From JBBSDV01 sp038240335 (GTDB lineage Bacteria > Chloroflexota > Dehalococcoidia > DSTF01 > JACRBR01), in the NCBI GenBank assembly GCA_038240335.1, contig JBBSDV010000063.1, forward strand, positions 1 through 15,789: 15,789 bases of DNA, in the 5' to 3' direction. The stretch's first letter is position 1; the number at the start of each line of letters is the position of its first letter. Under the pieces are notes generated by a model. The model saw only the letters and a list, made by a program, of their open reading frames with translations, made no database searches and was not told where the DNA came from. Made by a program: the position numbers and the translations under genes. Below, one piece after another: positions 7,496 through 13,707 of the stretch.

Positions 7496-7794
7496 CCACT
7501 CCCGATGACGCTGACGCCGCGGCACCGGGCCGTCGCCTCGAGATCGAGTTCTGCACTAAGTGCCGGTTCGGCGGTCGCGCGTTCTTCCTCGCCCGCGAGT
7601 TGTTCGATCAGCGCCCGGAGCTGTTCAGCGAGATCGCGCTTGTGCCGTCGACGAATGGCGTGTTTCGCGTCCGCTACGGAGCGTCGGCCATCTGGGACTA
7701 CCCGGAGAGCGCCGATCGCTTCCCAGAGCCCAAAGAGGTGCGTGAGGCGATCCTCAGGCAGCGTGGGCTGCTGCCGACGCAGCGCTCGCATTGA
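7492..7794 (+). CDS. SelW/Rdx-family thioredoxin-like protein (cysteine form)
   Basis: This is a 100-residue member of the Rdx (SelT/SelW/SelH) family, thioredoxin-like redox proteins of unclear bacterial role. The redox motif CTKC is at 21-24 in IEFCTKCRFGGRAFFLAREL; the second family block is EIALVPSTNGVFRVR, followed by IWDYPESADRFPEPKEVREA. Both motif positions are cysteine, so no selenocysteine is involved. The start must be TTG 7492, since no ATG or GTG is available in frame before the CxxC, and it overlaps the prfA stop (TTGA), suggesting coupling. The first 14 residues are acidic and variable. Placement between prfA and prmC may be only operon history; there is no sequence reason to link it to translation termination. 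Confidence 0.82.
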   Translation: MTTPDDADAAAPGRRLEIEFCTKCRFGGRAFFLARELFDQRPELFSEIALVPSTNGVFRVRYGASAIWDYPESADRFPEPKEVREAILRQRGLLPTQRSH

Positions 7795-7940
7795 GTCTCG
7801 CCTCCCAGGCTTCGCTGTTCCGACATGTAGTTAGGGCCCGGCGTTCACGCTGCCTCATGGTCTTGTTTGGTCACGGCGACGGCTGCGTTGCCGGCGGCAC
7901 GATACGCGATCACGTGGCCCTCGCCGAGGCCAGCCAATGA
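7791..7940 (+). CDS. Possible hidden 49-residue ORF bridging SelW-like gene and prmC
   Basis: The 142-base gap between the SelW-like gene and prmC is open in one plus-strand frame that fits it exactly. TTG 7791 overlaps the upstream stop (TTGA), and the TGA at 7938 overlaps the prmC ATG (ATGA). An internal ATG at 7857 would give a 27-residue peptide with the same stop. The product is Arg-rich at first (FRHVVRARRSRC), then reads MVLFGHGDGCVAGGTIRDHV. Third positions are moderately GC-rich, better in the second half. No family is recognised and no Shine-Dalgarno precedes either start, so translation would depend on coupling. In this base composition a 49-codon open frame can arise by chance, so the claim rests on the two-sided overlap. 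Confidence 0.3.
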   Translation: MSLASQASLFRHVVRARRSRCLMVLFGHGDGCVAGGTIRDHVALAEASQ

Positions 7941-8785
7941 CCATCGCACAAGCGTTGCGCACCGCCACGCAGCGCGTCGCGCCGATCGCCAGCGCGGAGG
8001 CTCGGCTCGAATGCCAGTTGCTCCTCGCCTACGCGCTGCGGATCAGCCGCGCACATCTCCTCGCCCGGTTGTCGGACGACCTCGCGCCCGATGCGCACGC
8101 GGCGTTCGAGGTGCTCGTCGAGCGCCGCCTCGCCCGCGAGCCCCTCGCGTACATCACCAATCACCGCGAGTTCTACGGCATCGATTTCGAGTGCACTCCC
8201 GCAGCACTTATTCCCCGACCGGAGACCGAGCTGCTCGTGGAGATCGCGCTCTCGGAACTGGTCGCGCGACCCGAAGCCCGGGTCGTCGACGTCGGCACCG
8301 GTACGGGTGCGATCGCGATCGCCATCGCCGTTAACGCTCATGGCACGCGCGCGACGGCAATCGACGCTTCGCCTCAGGCGCTCACGCTCGCTCGCCGCAA
8401 CGCCCAACGCGCCGGCGTGAACGATCGGATCGATCTTCGCTCCGGGAATTTGCTAGCCGATGGCGGCGCGTTCGACGTCGTTATTGCCAATCTCCCCTAC
8501 ATCAGTACGCGCGATTGGCACGCCCTTCCGCCCGAGATACGAGAGTACGAGCCGCGCGAAGCGCTCGTCGGTGGCGAGAAGGGCACCGAGTTGATCGAAC
8601 GGCTGCTCGCGACTGTCGGGGCGCACCTTAACCGGGGCGGCGTGCTCGCCGCCGAGATCGGCGACAGACAGGCCGACCGCTTGCTCGCCGTCGCGCGCGA
8701 GTGCTTCCCGTCGGCATCACCATGCGTTATCAAAGACCTCGCGGGGCTCGATCGGGTCCTCGCGCTGCGGAATGAGGAGGGATAG
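7937..8785 (+). CDS. prmC: Peptide chain release factor N5-glutamine methyltransferase
   Basis: PrmC (HemK) transfers a methyl group from S-adenosylmethionine to the glutamine of the GGQ motif in RF1 and RF2, raising release efficiency. The 282 residues cover the full length. The N-terminal helical substrate-binding domain spans 1-75. Family blocks follow: REFYGIDFECTPAALIPRPE (77-96), the SAM-binding loop VVDVGTGTGAIAIAIA (116-131), the catalytic N-x-P-Y motif as NLPY at 185-188, and YEPREALVGGEKG (204-216). NLPY instead of the commoner NPPY keeps the N, P and Y. The ATG has GAGG (7926-7929) seven bases upstream. Its substrates are encoded in this same window (prfA upstream, prfB at the left edge), which supports the assignment. 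Confidence 0.95.
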   Translation: MTIAQALRTATQRVAPIASAEARLECQLLLAYALRISRAHLLARLSDDLAPDAHAAFEVLVERRLAREPLAYITNHREFYGIDFECTPAALIPRPETELLVEIALSELVARPEARVVDVGTGTGAIAIAIAVNAHGTRATAIDASPQALTLARRNAQRAGVNDRIDLRSGNLLADGGAFDVVIANLPYISTRDWHALPPEIREYEPREALVGGEKGTELIERLLATVGAHLNRGGVLAAEIGDRQADRLLAVARECFPSASPCVIKDLAGLDRVLALRNEEG

Positions 8786-8786
8786 G

Positions 8787-9248
8787 GTGGTGGAAGCGGA
8801 TGAACTGCGCGCAGGCGATCGGCCGAGGGGCGTGAACACGTCAGGAACCACGGCGGTTCTCGTCGATGCCGGCCTCGGCGCGAAAGAACTGCGAGAGACG
8901 GTCGAAGCGCACGCTCAGGCGCGCATCGACCACGATCTCGCGAGATTCGCGTCGTACATGACGCCGCAGGCGCTCGTGATCCTGAATCGCCAGTCCGCCG
9001 GCGTACCACAATCACCGAGCCGATTCAGCGTCATCGACCTAACGACAAACGAGGAGCGCGGTCGCGGCGCGGTTCGGTTCGATGGCGGCGGCTCGTACGT
9101 GATGGAATCGGAGTGGCAGCGCGTCGGCGCCGGCTGGACGATCGTCCGCGCCGATATCGATCACGCTTCGATCCGCTTCCCCTGGTGGCATCGGCTCATG
9201 CGGCGTCGTCGAGCGCCGCTTCCCGTGGAACGCAAAGAGCTGGAATAG
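8787..9248 (+). CDS. NTF2-like (SnoaL-type fold) protein
   Basis: This is a predicted small cystatin/NTF2-fold protein of about 153 residues. After a polar N-terminus the pattern is typical: an amphipathic helix (AKELRETVEAHAQARIDHDL), the F..YMTPQALVIL segment, then alternating strands (FSVIDLTTNEERGRGAVRF, YVMESEWQRVGAGWTIVRAD). Such folds serve as small-ligand pockets or enzymes; no catalytic set is evident. GTG 8787 (or GTG 8790) is preferred because GAGGAGG at 8774-8780 sits inside the prmC end at proper spacing; ATG 8772 would overlap prmC by 14 bases but lacks a ribosome-binding site. It is the last gene of the prfA-prmC operon. The next 139 bases to the convergent deacetylase gene hold no feature I can support. 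Confidence 0.65.
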   Translation: MVEADELRAGDRPRGVNTSGTTAVLVDAGLGAKELRETVEAHAQARIDHDLARFASYMTPQALVILNRQSAGVPQSPSRFSVIDLTTNEERGRGAVRFDGGGSYVMESEWQRVGAGWTIVRADIDHASIRFPWWHRLMRRRRAPLPVERKELE

Positions 9249-9387
9249 GAGCGGCCGGTTTGAACCAGCAATCAGGACACGTCCACGCGCGAACGAGGGA
9301 CGCCGATGCCCGCCTCGATATCCGCGCAATGCAGTGTTGCGCTCGGTCAACGGAGCGATTCGCGAACCGATCATGATGGTCGCTGCG

Positions 9388-10338
9388 CTACCGCAGTAGC
9401 TCGTCGATCGTGGCGAATGCATAGCCCGCCGCGCGGAGACCATCGATCAGGCGCGGCAGCGCGACCGCGTCCTGCGACTCGGCGCCCACGTGCATGACGT
9501 AGATCGCCCCCGATTCGGCGCCGGCGAGGCCGCGCTCGACGATCGCGTCCGCGGAGGCGTGCTTCCAGCCCTGCGTGTCGACGCTCCACATGACGATCGT
9601 GTCGTAGCCGTTCGTCGCGGCGTCGCGCGCGACGCTTGCGTCGAGATCGCCATACGGCGGCCGGAAGGACGGTCGCGTGCTGCGCTGCGTCAGGTGATAG
9701 ACCGTCACTTCCGTGCGCGAAAGTTCGAGGGCGCGCTCGGCAGCCGTGAGGGGCGGCTTCTCCGTTGAGAGGCCGGTGAACGAGGCATGGTCGTACGTGT
9801 GGTTGATGATCTGGTGTCCCTGAGCAGCGATCGCCAGCAGTAGGTCGCGATTGTGCTCCGCCCAGAGTCCTGTGATCCCGAACGTTGCCCGCACATTCTC
9901 GCGCTGCAGGACATCGAGGATCTCGCCCGTATACCCGGCGTCGGCGCCCGCATCGAATGTCAGCGCCACCACCCGCCGCGACGGGTCGCCGTGGGTCACA
10001 ATCCGCGCTGTCGTTGCTGGCGCGACCGTCGCTACCGCGACAGCTGCGAGCGGCGTTGCCGTGGCTGCGAGAGGCGTCGCTATGGACGTCTGGTTTCCGG
10101 GCGAATCGGCCACGGACGTCAGGGTGGCGGTGCGCGATGCCGGCGCACCGGCTGTGATCGCCGGCGTCACGGATGGGACAGTGGTTGCTTCGGGGGCCGC
10201 CGCGTTCGAGGCGCAGCCGCCGATCACGAGCGAAAGCGACGTCGCCGCGACGAGCCCGACGGTGACGCGCCACCACCTTGCCGATGCCTTCCCGTTCGAT
10301 CTCTGGATGCTGGTTCGCACCGGTCTCTCCGATTGCAC
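9388..10338 (-). CDS. Lipoprotein polysaccharide deacetylase (NodB domain)
   Basis: This is a secreted carbohydrate esterase family 4-like enzyme that removes N-acetyl groups from cell-surface or extracellular polysaccharide. The 316-residue form starts at GTG 10338, with GGAG eight bases upstream. This places a basic N-region and hydrophobic core (RWWRVTVGLVAATSLSLV) before the lipobox IGGC with C42, so it is probably anchored by lipid. Residues 43-110 are an Ala/Thr/Pro/Val linker. The NodB domain follows with all five motifs: TFDAGAD (128-134; D129, D133), NHTYDH (H180, H184 as metal ligands), RPPYG (226-230), WSVDTQGW (D254, W258) and VMH near 283. It faces the prfA-prmC operon tail to tail and stands alone on its strand, followed upstream by tRNA-Thr. 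Confidence 0.9.
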   Translation of the reverse strand: MQSERPVRTSIQRSNGKASARWWRVTVGLVAATSLSLVIGGCASNAAAPEATTVPSVTPAITAGAPASRTATLTSVADSPGNQTSIATPLAATATPLAAVAVATVAPATTARIVTHGDPSRRVVALTFDAGADAGYTGEILDVLQRENVRATFGITGLWAEHNRDLLLAIAAQGHQIINHTYDHASFTGLSTEKPPLTAAERALELSRTEVTVYHLTQRSTRPSFRPPYGDLDASVARDAATNGYDTIVMWSVDTQGWKHASADAIVERGLAGAESGAIYVMHVGAESQDAVALPRLIDGLRAAGYAFATIDELLR

Positions 10339-10433
10339 GCGTCCCGCTCCGTCGCCATGAAGGATACGACGGCAGTCCGACGATTGGACGGCCGCCGATG
10401 AGTCTCGCGCGGCGAGCACCGCACGGAGACACA

Positions 10434-10462
10434 ACGACGCGCGCCGGATGGGCGCGCGTCGT
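10434..10462 (-). terminator. Terminator of the tRNA-Thr transcript
   Basis: A 12-base-pair perfect stem (ACGACGCGCGCC with GGCGCGCGTCGT, loop GGATG on the plus strand) lies 15 bases beyond the CCA end of tRNA-Thr in its direction of transcription. It is followed on the minus strand by TTGTGTCT, a moderately U-rich tail. This fits an intrinsic terminator for the tRNA gene. Confidence 0.65.
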
Positions 10463-10477
10463 CGGGAAGGAGCTGGA

Positions 10478-10552
10478 TGGGGCCGGCGAGGGGATTCGAA
10501 CCCTTGACCTGCTGTTTACGAAACAGCTGCTCTACCACTGAGCTACACCGGC
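10478..10552 (-). tRNA. tRNA-Thr (anticodon CGU)
   Basis: The cloverleaf is complete. The acceptor stem GCCGGTG pairs with CGCCGGC with one G-U pair, and the D-arm is GCTC-AGTGGTA-GAGC. The anticodon stem GCTGT/ACAGC holds the loop TTCGTAA, so the anticodon is CGU and reads ACG (Thr). The T-arm has the loop TTCGAAT, and CCA is encoded at 10478-10480. The C2-G71 pair and G35/U36 agree with threonine identity. Two oddities: the discriminator base reads C, and the T-stem has one A-C mismatch (AAGGG with CCCCT). Either could be a real variant or a sequencing error. The gene stands alone and is followed by a terminator hairpin. Confidence 0.93.
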
Positions 10553-10633
10553 ACGAAAGCACCTCACTCCAGCGAGGCTGCGGCAGTATAGCGAAGCCGT
10601 CGCGGGTCGACCAATCAGGGTTCGGCCTGAGCG

Positions 10634-10843
10634 TTACGCGCGCCACCGGACTTCGAATAGGCGGACGGCATCTTCAAAGCCCTTGAGCAGCGTTTCGCCG
10701 CGATCAGCGTAGACGTAGGTCTTGCCGTCGAGAAGGTGCCGCAGGGGCTCCGGGATCAGGATTTCGGCGACGCCGGCCCTCGCGGCCACGCGCGATGCGA
10801 GTATCACGGCGGAGCGTCCATCGCGCTCCGTCGGTTCCGACAC
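10634..10843 (-). pseudogene. C-terminal remnant of a class III nucleotide cyclase
   Basis: About 69 residues match the end of class III adenylate/guanylate cyclase catalytic domains: SEPTERDG, then AVILASRVAARAGVAEIL, IPEPLRHLLDGK, YVYADRGETLLKGFEDAVRL and FEVRW before the TAA stop. In whole cyclases this block follows the two metal-binding aspartates and the GDxxN/F segment. Here everything upstream is missing, and the frame runs back into unrelated sequence overlapping the end of the phosphotransferase gene. A few residues between ERDG and AVIL also appear lost. The frame is still open and codon use is normal, so the loss may be recent. It cannot make cyclic nucleotide, and no start codon with a ribosome-binding site is evident. 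Confidence 0.7.
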
Positions 10844-10896
10844 CGACGCCGCGAGGTACAGCGCGGATGCCCGACACGCATCCTGGCCTGGGGGTC

Positions 10897-11760
10897 TTAT
10901 CCACCGCCGTCGGAGCGGCCCGTGTCGTGGTGATCGAGCGCTGTTCGGAGTTGGCCGAGCCACTCTGTGCCCAGTTGGCGCCCGTTCGGGAATTGGTCGT
11001 CTCGAACCCAGCGCCACGTTGTGATCATCGCAAGCATGAGGATCCGGCACTCGCGTAGCAGATCCTGATTTGCCGCCGGATAGTGCTTGCTGACTTCTTC
11101 AGGCGCATGGGCGATGGCGAACTCGACGGGTCCGCGGCAACACGTCTCGAGGTCTATGAACAGCAGCCCCTTCTTCGTCCTGAGCAAGTTGCCCGGATGG
11201 GGCTCGCCGTGCAGTAGCTGCTCGTCGGCGCCGCGGTCGACGATCGCGCGCGTGAGGTTTCGCAACGTGTTGCTGAGAAGCTCTCGATCCGTGTCAGCAA
11301 GCTCCGGAGTGTCGGCGCGGGTGCCGACCAGCCGCTGCGCCTCCGCGACGCGATCCGTGAAGTGCGGCGCAGTCAACTCGATCTGCCGCAGGCCGGCGTG
11401 CAGCCGCTCGAGCGCGTGGGCATACTCGAATGGCGCGACGTCTCCGGGCGGCACAGGCTCGTAGTAGCTCCATAGCGTGATCGCGAAACCGTCACGCACG
11501 TAGACGCGCGGCTCCGCCCGAGGCTCAAGCTCAGCGACCGGGCTATCGGTTACGGCGTGCCGACGAGCGACCTCAACTTCGAACTCGGCGCTTGCGCGAT
11601 GCGCAACATGCGCCACCCGAGCAAGAACGTCGCAAGGGAGCAGGCGCACAGCGAGCCGGTCCGAGTCTTGAAGAACGACCGCGTCATCGACCCGCAGGTC
11701 AAGCGCTGAGGCCGTGTCCATACCCGTCGTAACCGCACGCGAAACTTCTGTTGCCTTCAT
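10897..11760 (-). CDS. APH-fold phosphotransferase
   Basis: This 287-residue kinase-like protein belongs to the aminoglycoside/choline phosphotransferase superfamily, soluble and of unknown substrate. The N-lobe includes RLAVRLLPCDVLARVAH and FEVEVARRHA, the glutamate- and nucleotide-binding area. The C-lobe carries the Brenner-type motif HGEPHPGN at 184-191, with N191 as metal ligand, and FIDLE with D203 replacing the DFG aspartate. The usual catalytic Asp of HGD is Glu (E186), a variant I associate with one branch of these proteins. EFAIAHAPEEV and a helical tail follow. A weak GGAG lies 11 bases before the ATG. Annotation as antibiotic resistance is not warranted: many APH-fold proteins phosphorylate metabolites. 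The cyclase remnant lies directly downstream on the same strand. Confidence 0.85.
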   Translation of the reverse strand: MKATEVSRAVTTGMDTASALDLRVDDAVVLQDSDRLAVRLLPCDVLARVAHVAHRASAEFEVEVARRHAVTDSPVAELEPRAEPRVYVRDGFAITLWSYYEPVPPGDVAPFEYAHALERLHAGLRQIELTAPHFTDRVAEAQRLVGTRADTPELADTDRELLSNTLRNLTRAIVDRGADEQLLHGEPHPGNLLRTKKGLLFIDLETCCRGPVEFAIAHAPEEVSKHYPAANQDLLRECRILMLAMITTWRWVRDDQFPNGRQLGTEWLGQLRTALDHHDTGRSDGGG

Positions 11761-12116
11761 CGTGGCATGCTCCCGAACGGGGTCTCGATGTGATCAACCC
11801 CGACGCGCATCTGAGCGCGGCGGCAAATGGCTTCGACGTCGTTCAGACACGGGCGCCGCCGACCGTGGTGCGTCGCTTCGCCCCCCCTCCACGCTCTTCT
11901 TACGAAGGGGATCGCCGGCAGCCGCTCCAGCGTCCAGCCACTCGATGAAGGTCTCCAAGCGGTTCCAGCCTGCCCCGGGACTCCGCTGCGGGTCTTCGAG
12001 GTGATGACCGGGAAGAGCGTCACCTGCACGAGGTCGACGTTTACGGCGTCACCGCTCACGACAGTCATACTCCTCGGAATCGCCCTCCCGCACCAAACTC
12101 ACGGAACTTCCCTCAT
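11761..12116 (-). other. Stretch without a confident gene; possible degraded minus-strand ORF
   Basis: No intact recognisable gene is present. The best candidate is a minus-strand start near 12059-12068, with GAGGAG just before ATG 12068 and better spaced for GTG 12059. It reads VDLVQVTLFPVITSKTRSG with natural codons for about 25 residues. A different minus frame then reads more naturally downstream (GWNRLETFIEWLDAG, then DPLRKKSVEGG), which suggests a frameshifted or decayed gene or a chance overlap of open frames. The first frame runs on to a stop at 11757, overlapping the start of the phosphotransferase gene. No family is recognised in either frame. Confidence 0.3.
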
Positions 12117-12146
12117 TTGCCCCCATCCATTTCAAAACCGTACACT
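12117..12146 (+). promoter_or_regulatory. Candidate promoter of the DEAD-box helicase gene
   Basis: TTGCCC (12117-12122) and TACACT (12141-12146) are separated by 18 bases; each matches four of six sigma-70 consensus bases. The stretch is less GC-rich than its surroundings. A start near 12153 would leave a leader of about 130 bases before the chosen TTG codon. This is a consensus-based guess only. Confidence 0.3.
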
Positions 12147-12236
12147 ATGCACATAACACAGAGCATCTTCAGTATGCGTCCGCTGCGATTTGCGCTCCCT
12201 CACAAGCTCAACCTCCCATTCGCACTGGTCGTCGAG

Positions 12237-12258
12237 AAGATCTATTGATGAAGATCTA
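12237..12258 (+). repeat. Direct repeat AAGATCTA in the helicase leader
   Basis: AAGATCTA occurs at 12237-12244 and 12251-12258, 14 bases apart, in an A/T-rich patch just upstream of the helicase ribosome-binding site. Part of it can also fold: AGAAGATCTA with TAGATTCTTCT, one base inserted. Such a leader could affect helicase translation; no known motif is recognised. Confidence 0.4.
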
Positions 12259-12282
12259 GATTCTTCTGACGAAAGGTTCCCC

Positions 12283-13509
12283 TTGTCATCGTTTTATGAG
12301 TTCACCCTTCGGCCTTCGAGCATTAAGGCGCTCGAGGTCATGGGGATAGATACGCCTACCGAAATCCAGGCCGCCTCCATCCCACCCCTGCTCGAGGGCA
12401 AAGACGTCCTCGGCCAGGCATTCACCGGCTCCGGCAAGACGCTGGCGTTCGGCCTCCCCCTCATGGAGCGCATCGACCCCAAGAACAAGTGGCTGCAGGC
12501 GCTCGTGCTCGTCCCGACACGCGAACTCGCGCAGCAGGTCGGCGGCGTGCTCGAGAAGCTGAGCAAGAGTTCCGGCATCCGCACAACGCTGATCTTCGGC
12601 GGCCGCGCGTTCGGACCGCAGCAGGACGCCATCTATCGCGGCGCGCAGGTCGTCGTCGGCACGCCGGGACGCGTACTCGACCACCTGACTCGCGGCACGA
12701 TGCGCCTCGATGGCATCACCTACCTCGTCCTCGACGAAGCGGATGAGATGCTCGATCGCGGATTCGCGCCCGACGTCGAGCGCATCCTCTCGCAGACCCC
12801 CGCCGAGCGCCAGACAGCGCTCTTCTCGGCCACGACGCCGGAATGGATCCACAAAGTCTCGAACAAGTACCTGAAGAACCCGGTCGTCATCGAGACGTCG
12901 CGCGCCGAAGACGACGCGGGGCCTGACATCGACCATATCGTCTACGAGGTCTGGGGCGAAGACAAGCTGAAGGTTCTGATCCGGCTGCTCGATGAGCCGC
13001 AGGAGGGCGCCACGCTCGTCTTCGGCCGCACCAAGCACGGCGTCAAGAACCTCGGCGACAAGCTCGAGCGCATGGGCTACGGCGTCGACGTCCTCCAGGG
13101 CAACCTGAGCCAGGGCGCGCGTGATCGCGTCATCGAGAAGTTCCGCGCGGGCCAGACCCCGATCCTGCTCGCCACAAACGTCGCTGCTCGCGGCCTCGAT
13201 GTGCTGCACGTAACGCGCGTCATCAACTTCGAACTGCCGGAGACGCACGAGCTCTTCACCCACCGCGTCGGCCGCACGGGCCGCATGGGTCGCTCCGGCA
13301 GCGCGATCACGATTCTCGGTCCGGCCGACCTGCCGAAGTGGCGCGAGATCGAGCGCGGCCTCGGCCGCACGCTGCCGCGGATGACGCCGGACGGTAAAGA
13401 GATCAAGCCGCAAGTGTCGGCGACAAGCGCACCGCGCCGCGGCGCATCCGCCGGTGGCTTCGGCAACCGGCGCCGCCGCACAACGACCTTCAGCGGCGCA
13501 CGAAGGTAG
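12283..13509 (+). CDS. DEAD-box ATP-dependent RNA helicase
   Basis: This is a superfamily 2 RNA helicase that unwinds short RNA duplexes, likely in ribosome assembly, mRNA decay or cold adaptation. In the 408-residue form the motifs are complete: Q motif (FTLRPSSIKALEVM to PTEIQ29), Walker A AFTGSGKT (46-53), PTREL (78-82), GG (106-107), TPGR (127-130), DEAD (151-154), SAT (182-184), LVFGRT (245-250), ATNVAARGLDV (297-307) and HRVGRTGRMGR (327-337). The tail 370-408 is short and Arg/Gly-rich, typical of nonspecific RNA binding. TTG 12283 was chosen because GAAAGG is six bases upstream and the protein then begins just before the Q motif. In-frame codons extend back to TTG 12190 but encode a Ser-rich unrelated stretch. 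The gene is monocistronic, with a terminator 40 bases downstream. Confidence 0.93.
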   Translation: MSSFYEFTLRPSSIKALEVMGIDTPTEIQAASIPPLLEGKDVLGQAFTGSGKTLAFGLPLMERIDPKNKWLQALVLVPTRELAQQVGGVLEKLSKSSGIRTTLIFGGRAFGPQQDAIYRGAQVVVGTPGRVLDHLTRGTMRLDGITYLVLDEADEMLDRGFAPDVERILSQTPAERQTALFSATTPEWIHKVSNKYLKNPVVIETSRAEDDAGPDIDHIVYEVWGEDKLKVLIRLLDEPQEGATLVFGRTKHGVKNLGDKLERMGYGVDVLQGNLSQGARDRVIEKFRAGQTPILLATNVAARGLDVLHVTRVINFELPETHELFTHRVGRTGRMGRSGSAITILGPADLPKWREIERGLGRTLPRMTPDGKEIKPQVSATSAPRRGASAGGFGNRRRRTTTFSGARR

Positions 13510-13548
13510 TTCATCGTTCGCAGTCTCCGACGGCATGGAGATCAATTG

Positions 13549-13581
13549 AAGCGCCGTCGCTCCTCAAGAGCGGCGGCGTTT
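13549..13581 (+). terminator. Intrinsic terminator of the helicase gene
   Basis: AAGCGCCGTCGCTC pairs with GAGCGGCGGCGTTT (14 pairs including two G-U) around the loop CTCAA, and is followed by CTGTCC so that the TTT forms the start of a short U-tract. It lies 40 bases after the helicase stop. This is the most classical terminator in the window. Confidence 0.65.
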
Positions 13582-13659
13582 CTGTCCGCTACCCCGATGC
13601 GCGGTCGCTGTCGACATCTTCAACGTCGAATATTGACAACCGGTGCTTTGGCGCCTGGC

Positions 13660-13707
13660 AACTAGCACCCAGCAAACTACAACGACGAACTACAAACTAA
13701 CAACTAC
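13660..13707. repeat. Five AACTA-core short repeats
   Basis: AACTA occurs at 13660, 13675, 13688, 13695 and 13702, mostly as AACTAC, with intervals of 15, 13, 7 and 7. The A-rich strand is the plus strand; the last unit includes the stop codon of the acetyltransferase gene. The low-complexity tract contrasts sharply with the surrounding GC-rich sequence. Function is unknown; it is not a CRISPR array because units and spacers are far too short. Confidence 0.5.

Noticed and set aside
6692..7791. Long minus-strand open frames opposite prfA and the SelW-like gene
   Set aside because: They are complements of well-identified genes in GC-rich DNA and carry no recognisable domain or ribosome-binding site.
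7850..7937. Minus-strand peptide reading (LGEGHVIAYRAAGNAAVAV) in the gap before prmC
   Set aside because: It lacks a credible start, lies antisense to the operon and would overlap the prmC start region; probably a shadow of GC-rich sequence.
9371..10432. 353-codon minus-strand frame alongside the deacetylase
   Set aside because: It is out of frame with the NodB motifs and reads as Arg/Gly-rich noise.
12286..13545. Long 419-codon open frame antisense to the helicase
   Set aside because: It lies entirely opposite a helicase with all motifs intact; its product is Arg/Ala/Asp-rich shadow sequence without motifs.
13633..13661. Perfect TTGACA at 13633-13638 as a plus-strand promoter
   Set aside because: No acceptable -10 follows at 16-18 bases, and no plus-strand gene lies downstream.
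13660..13707. CRISPR array
   Set aside because: Units are only 5-6 bases with 1-10 base gaps, and no cas gene is present.
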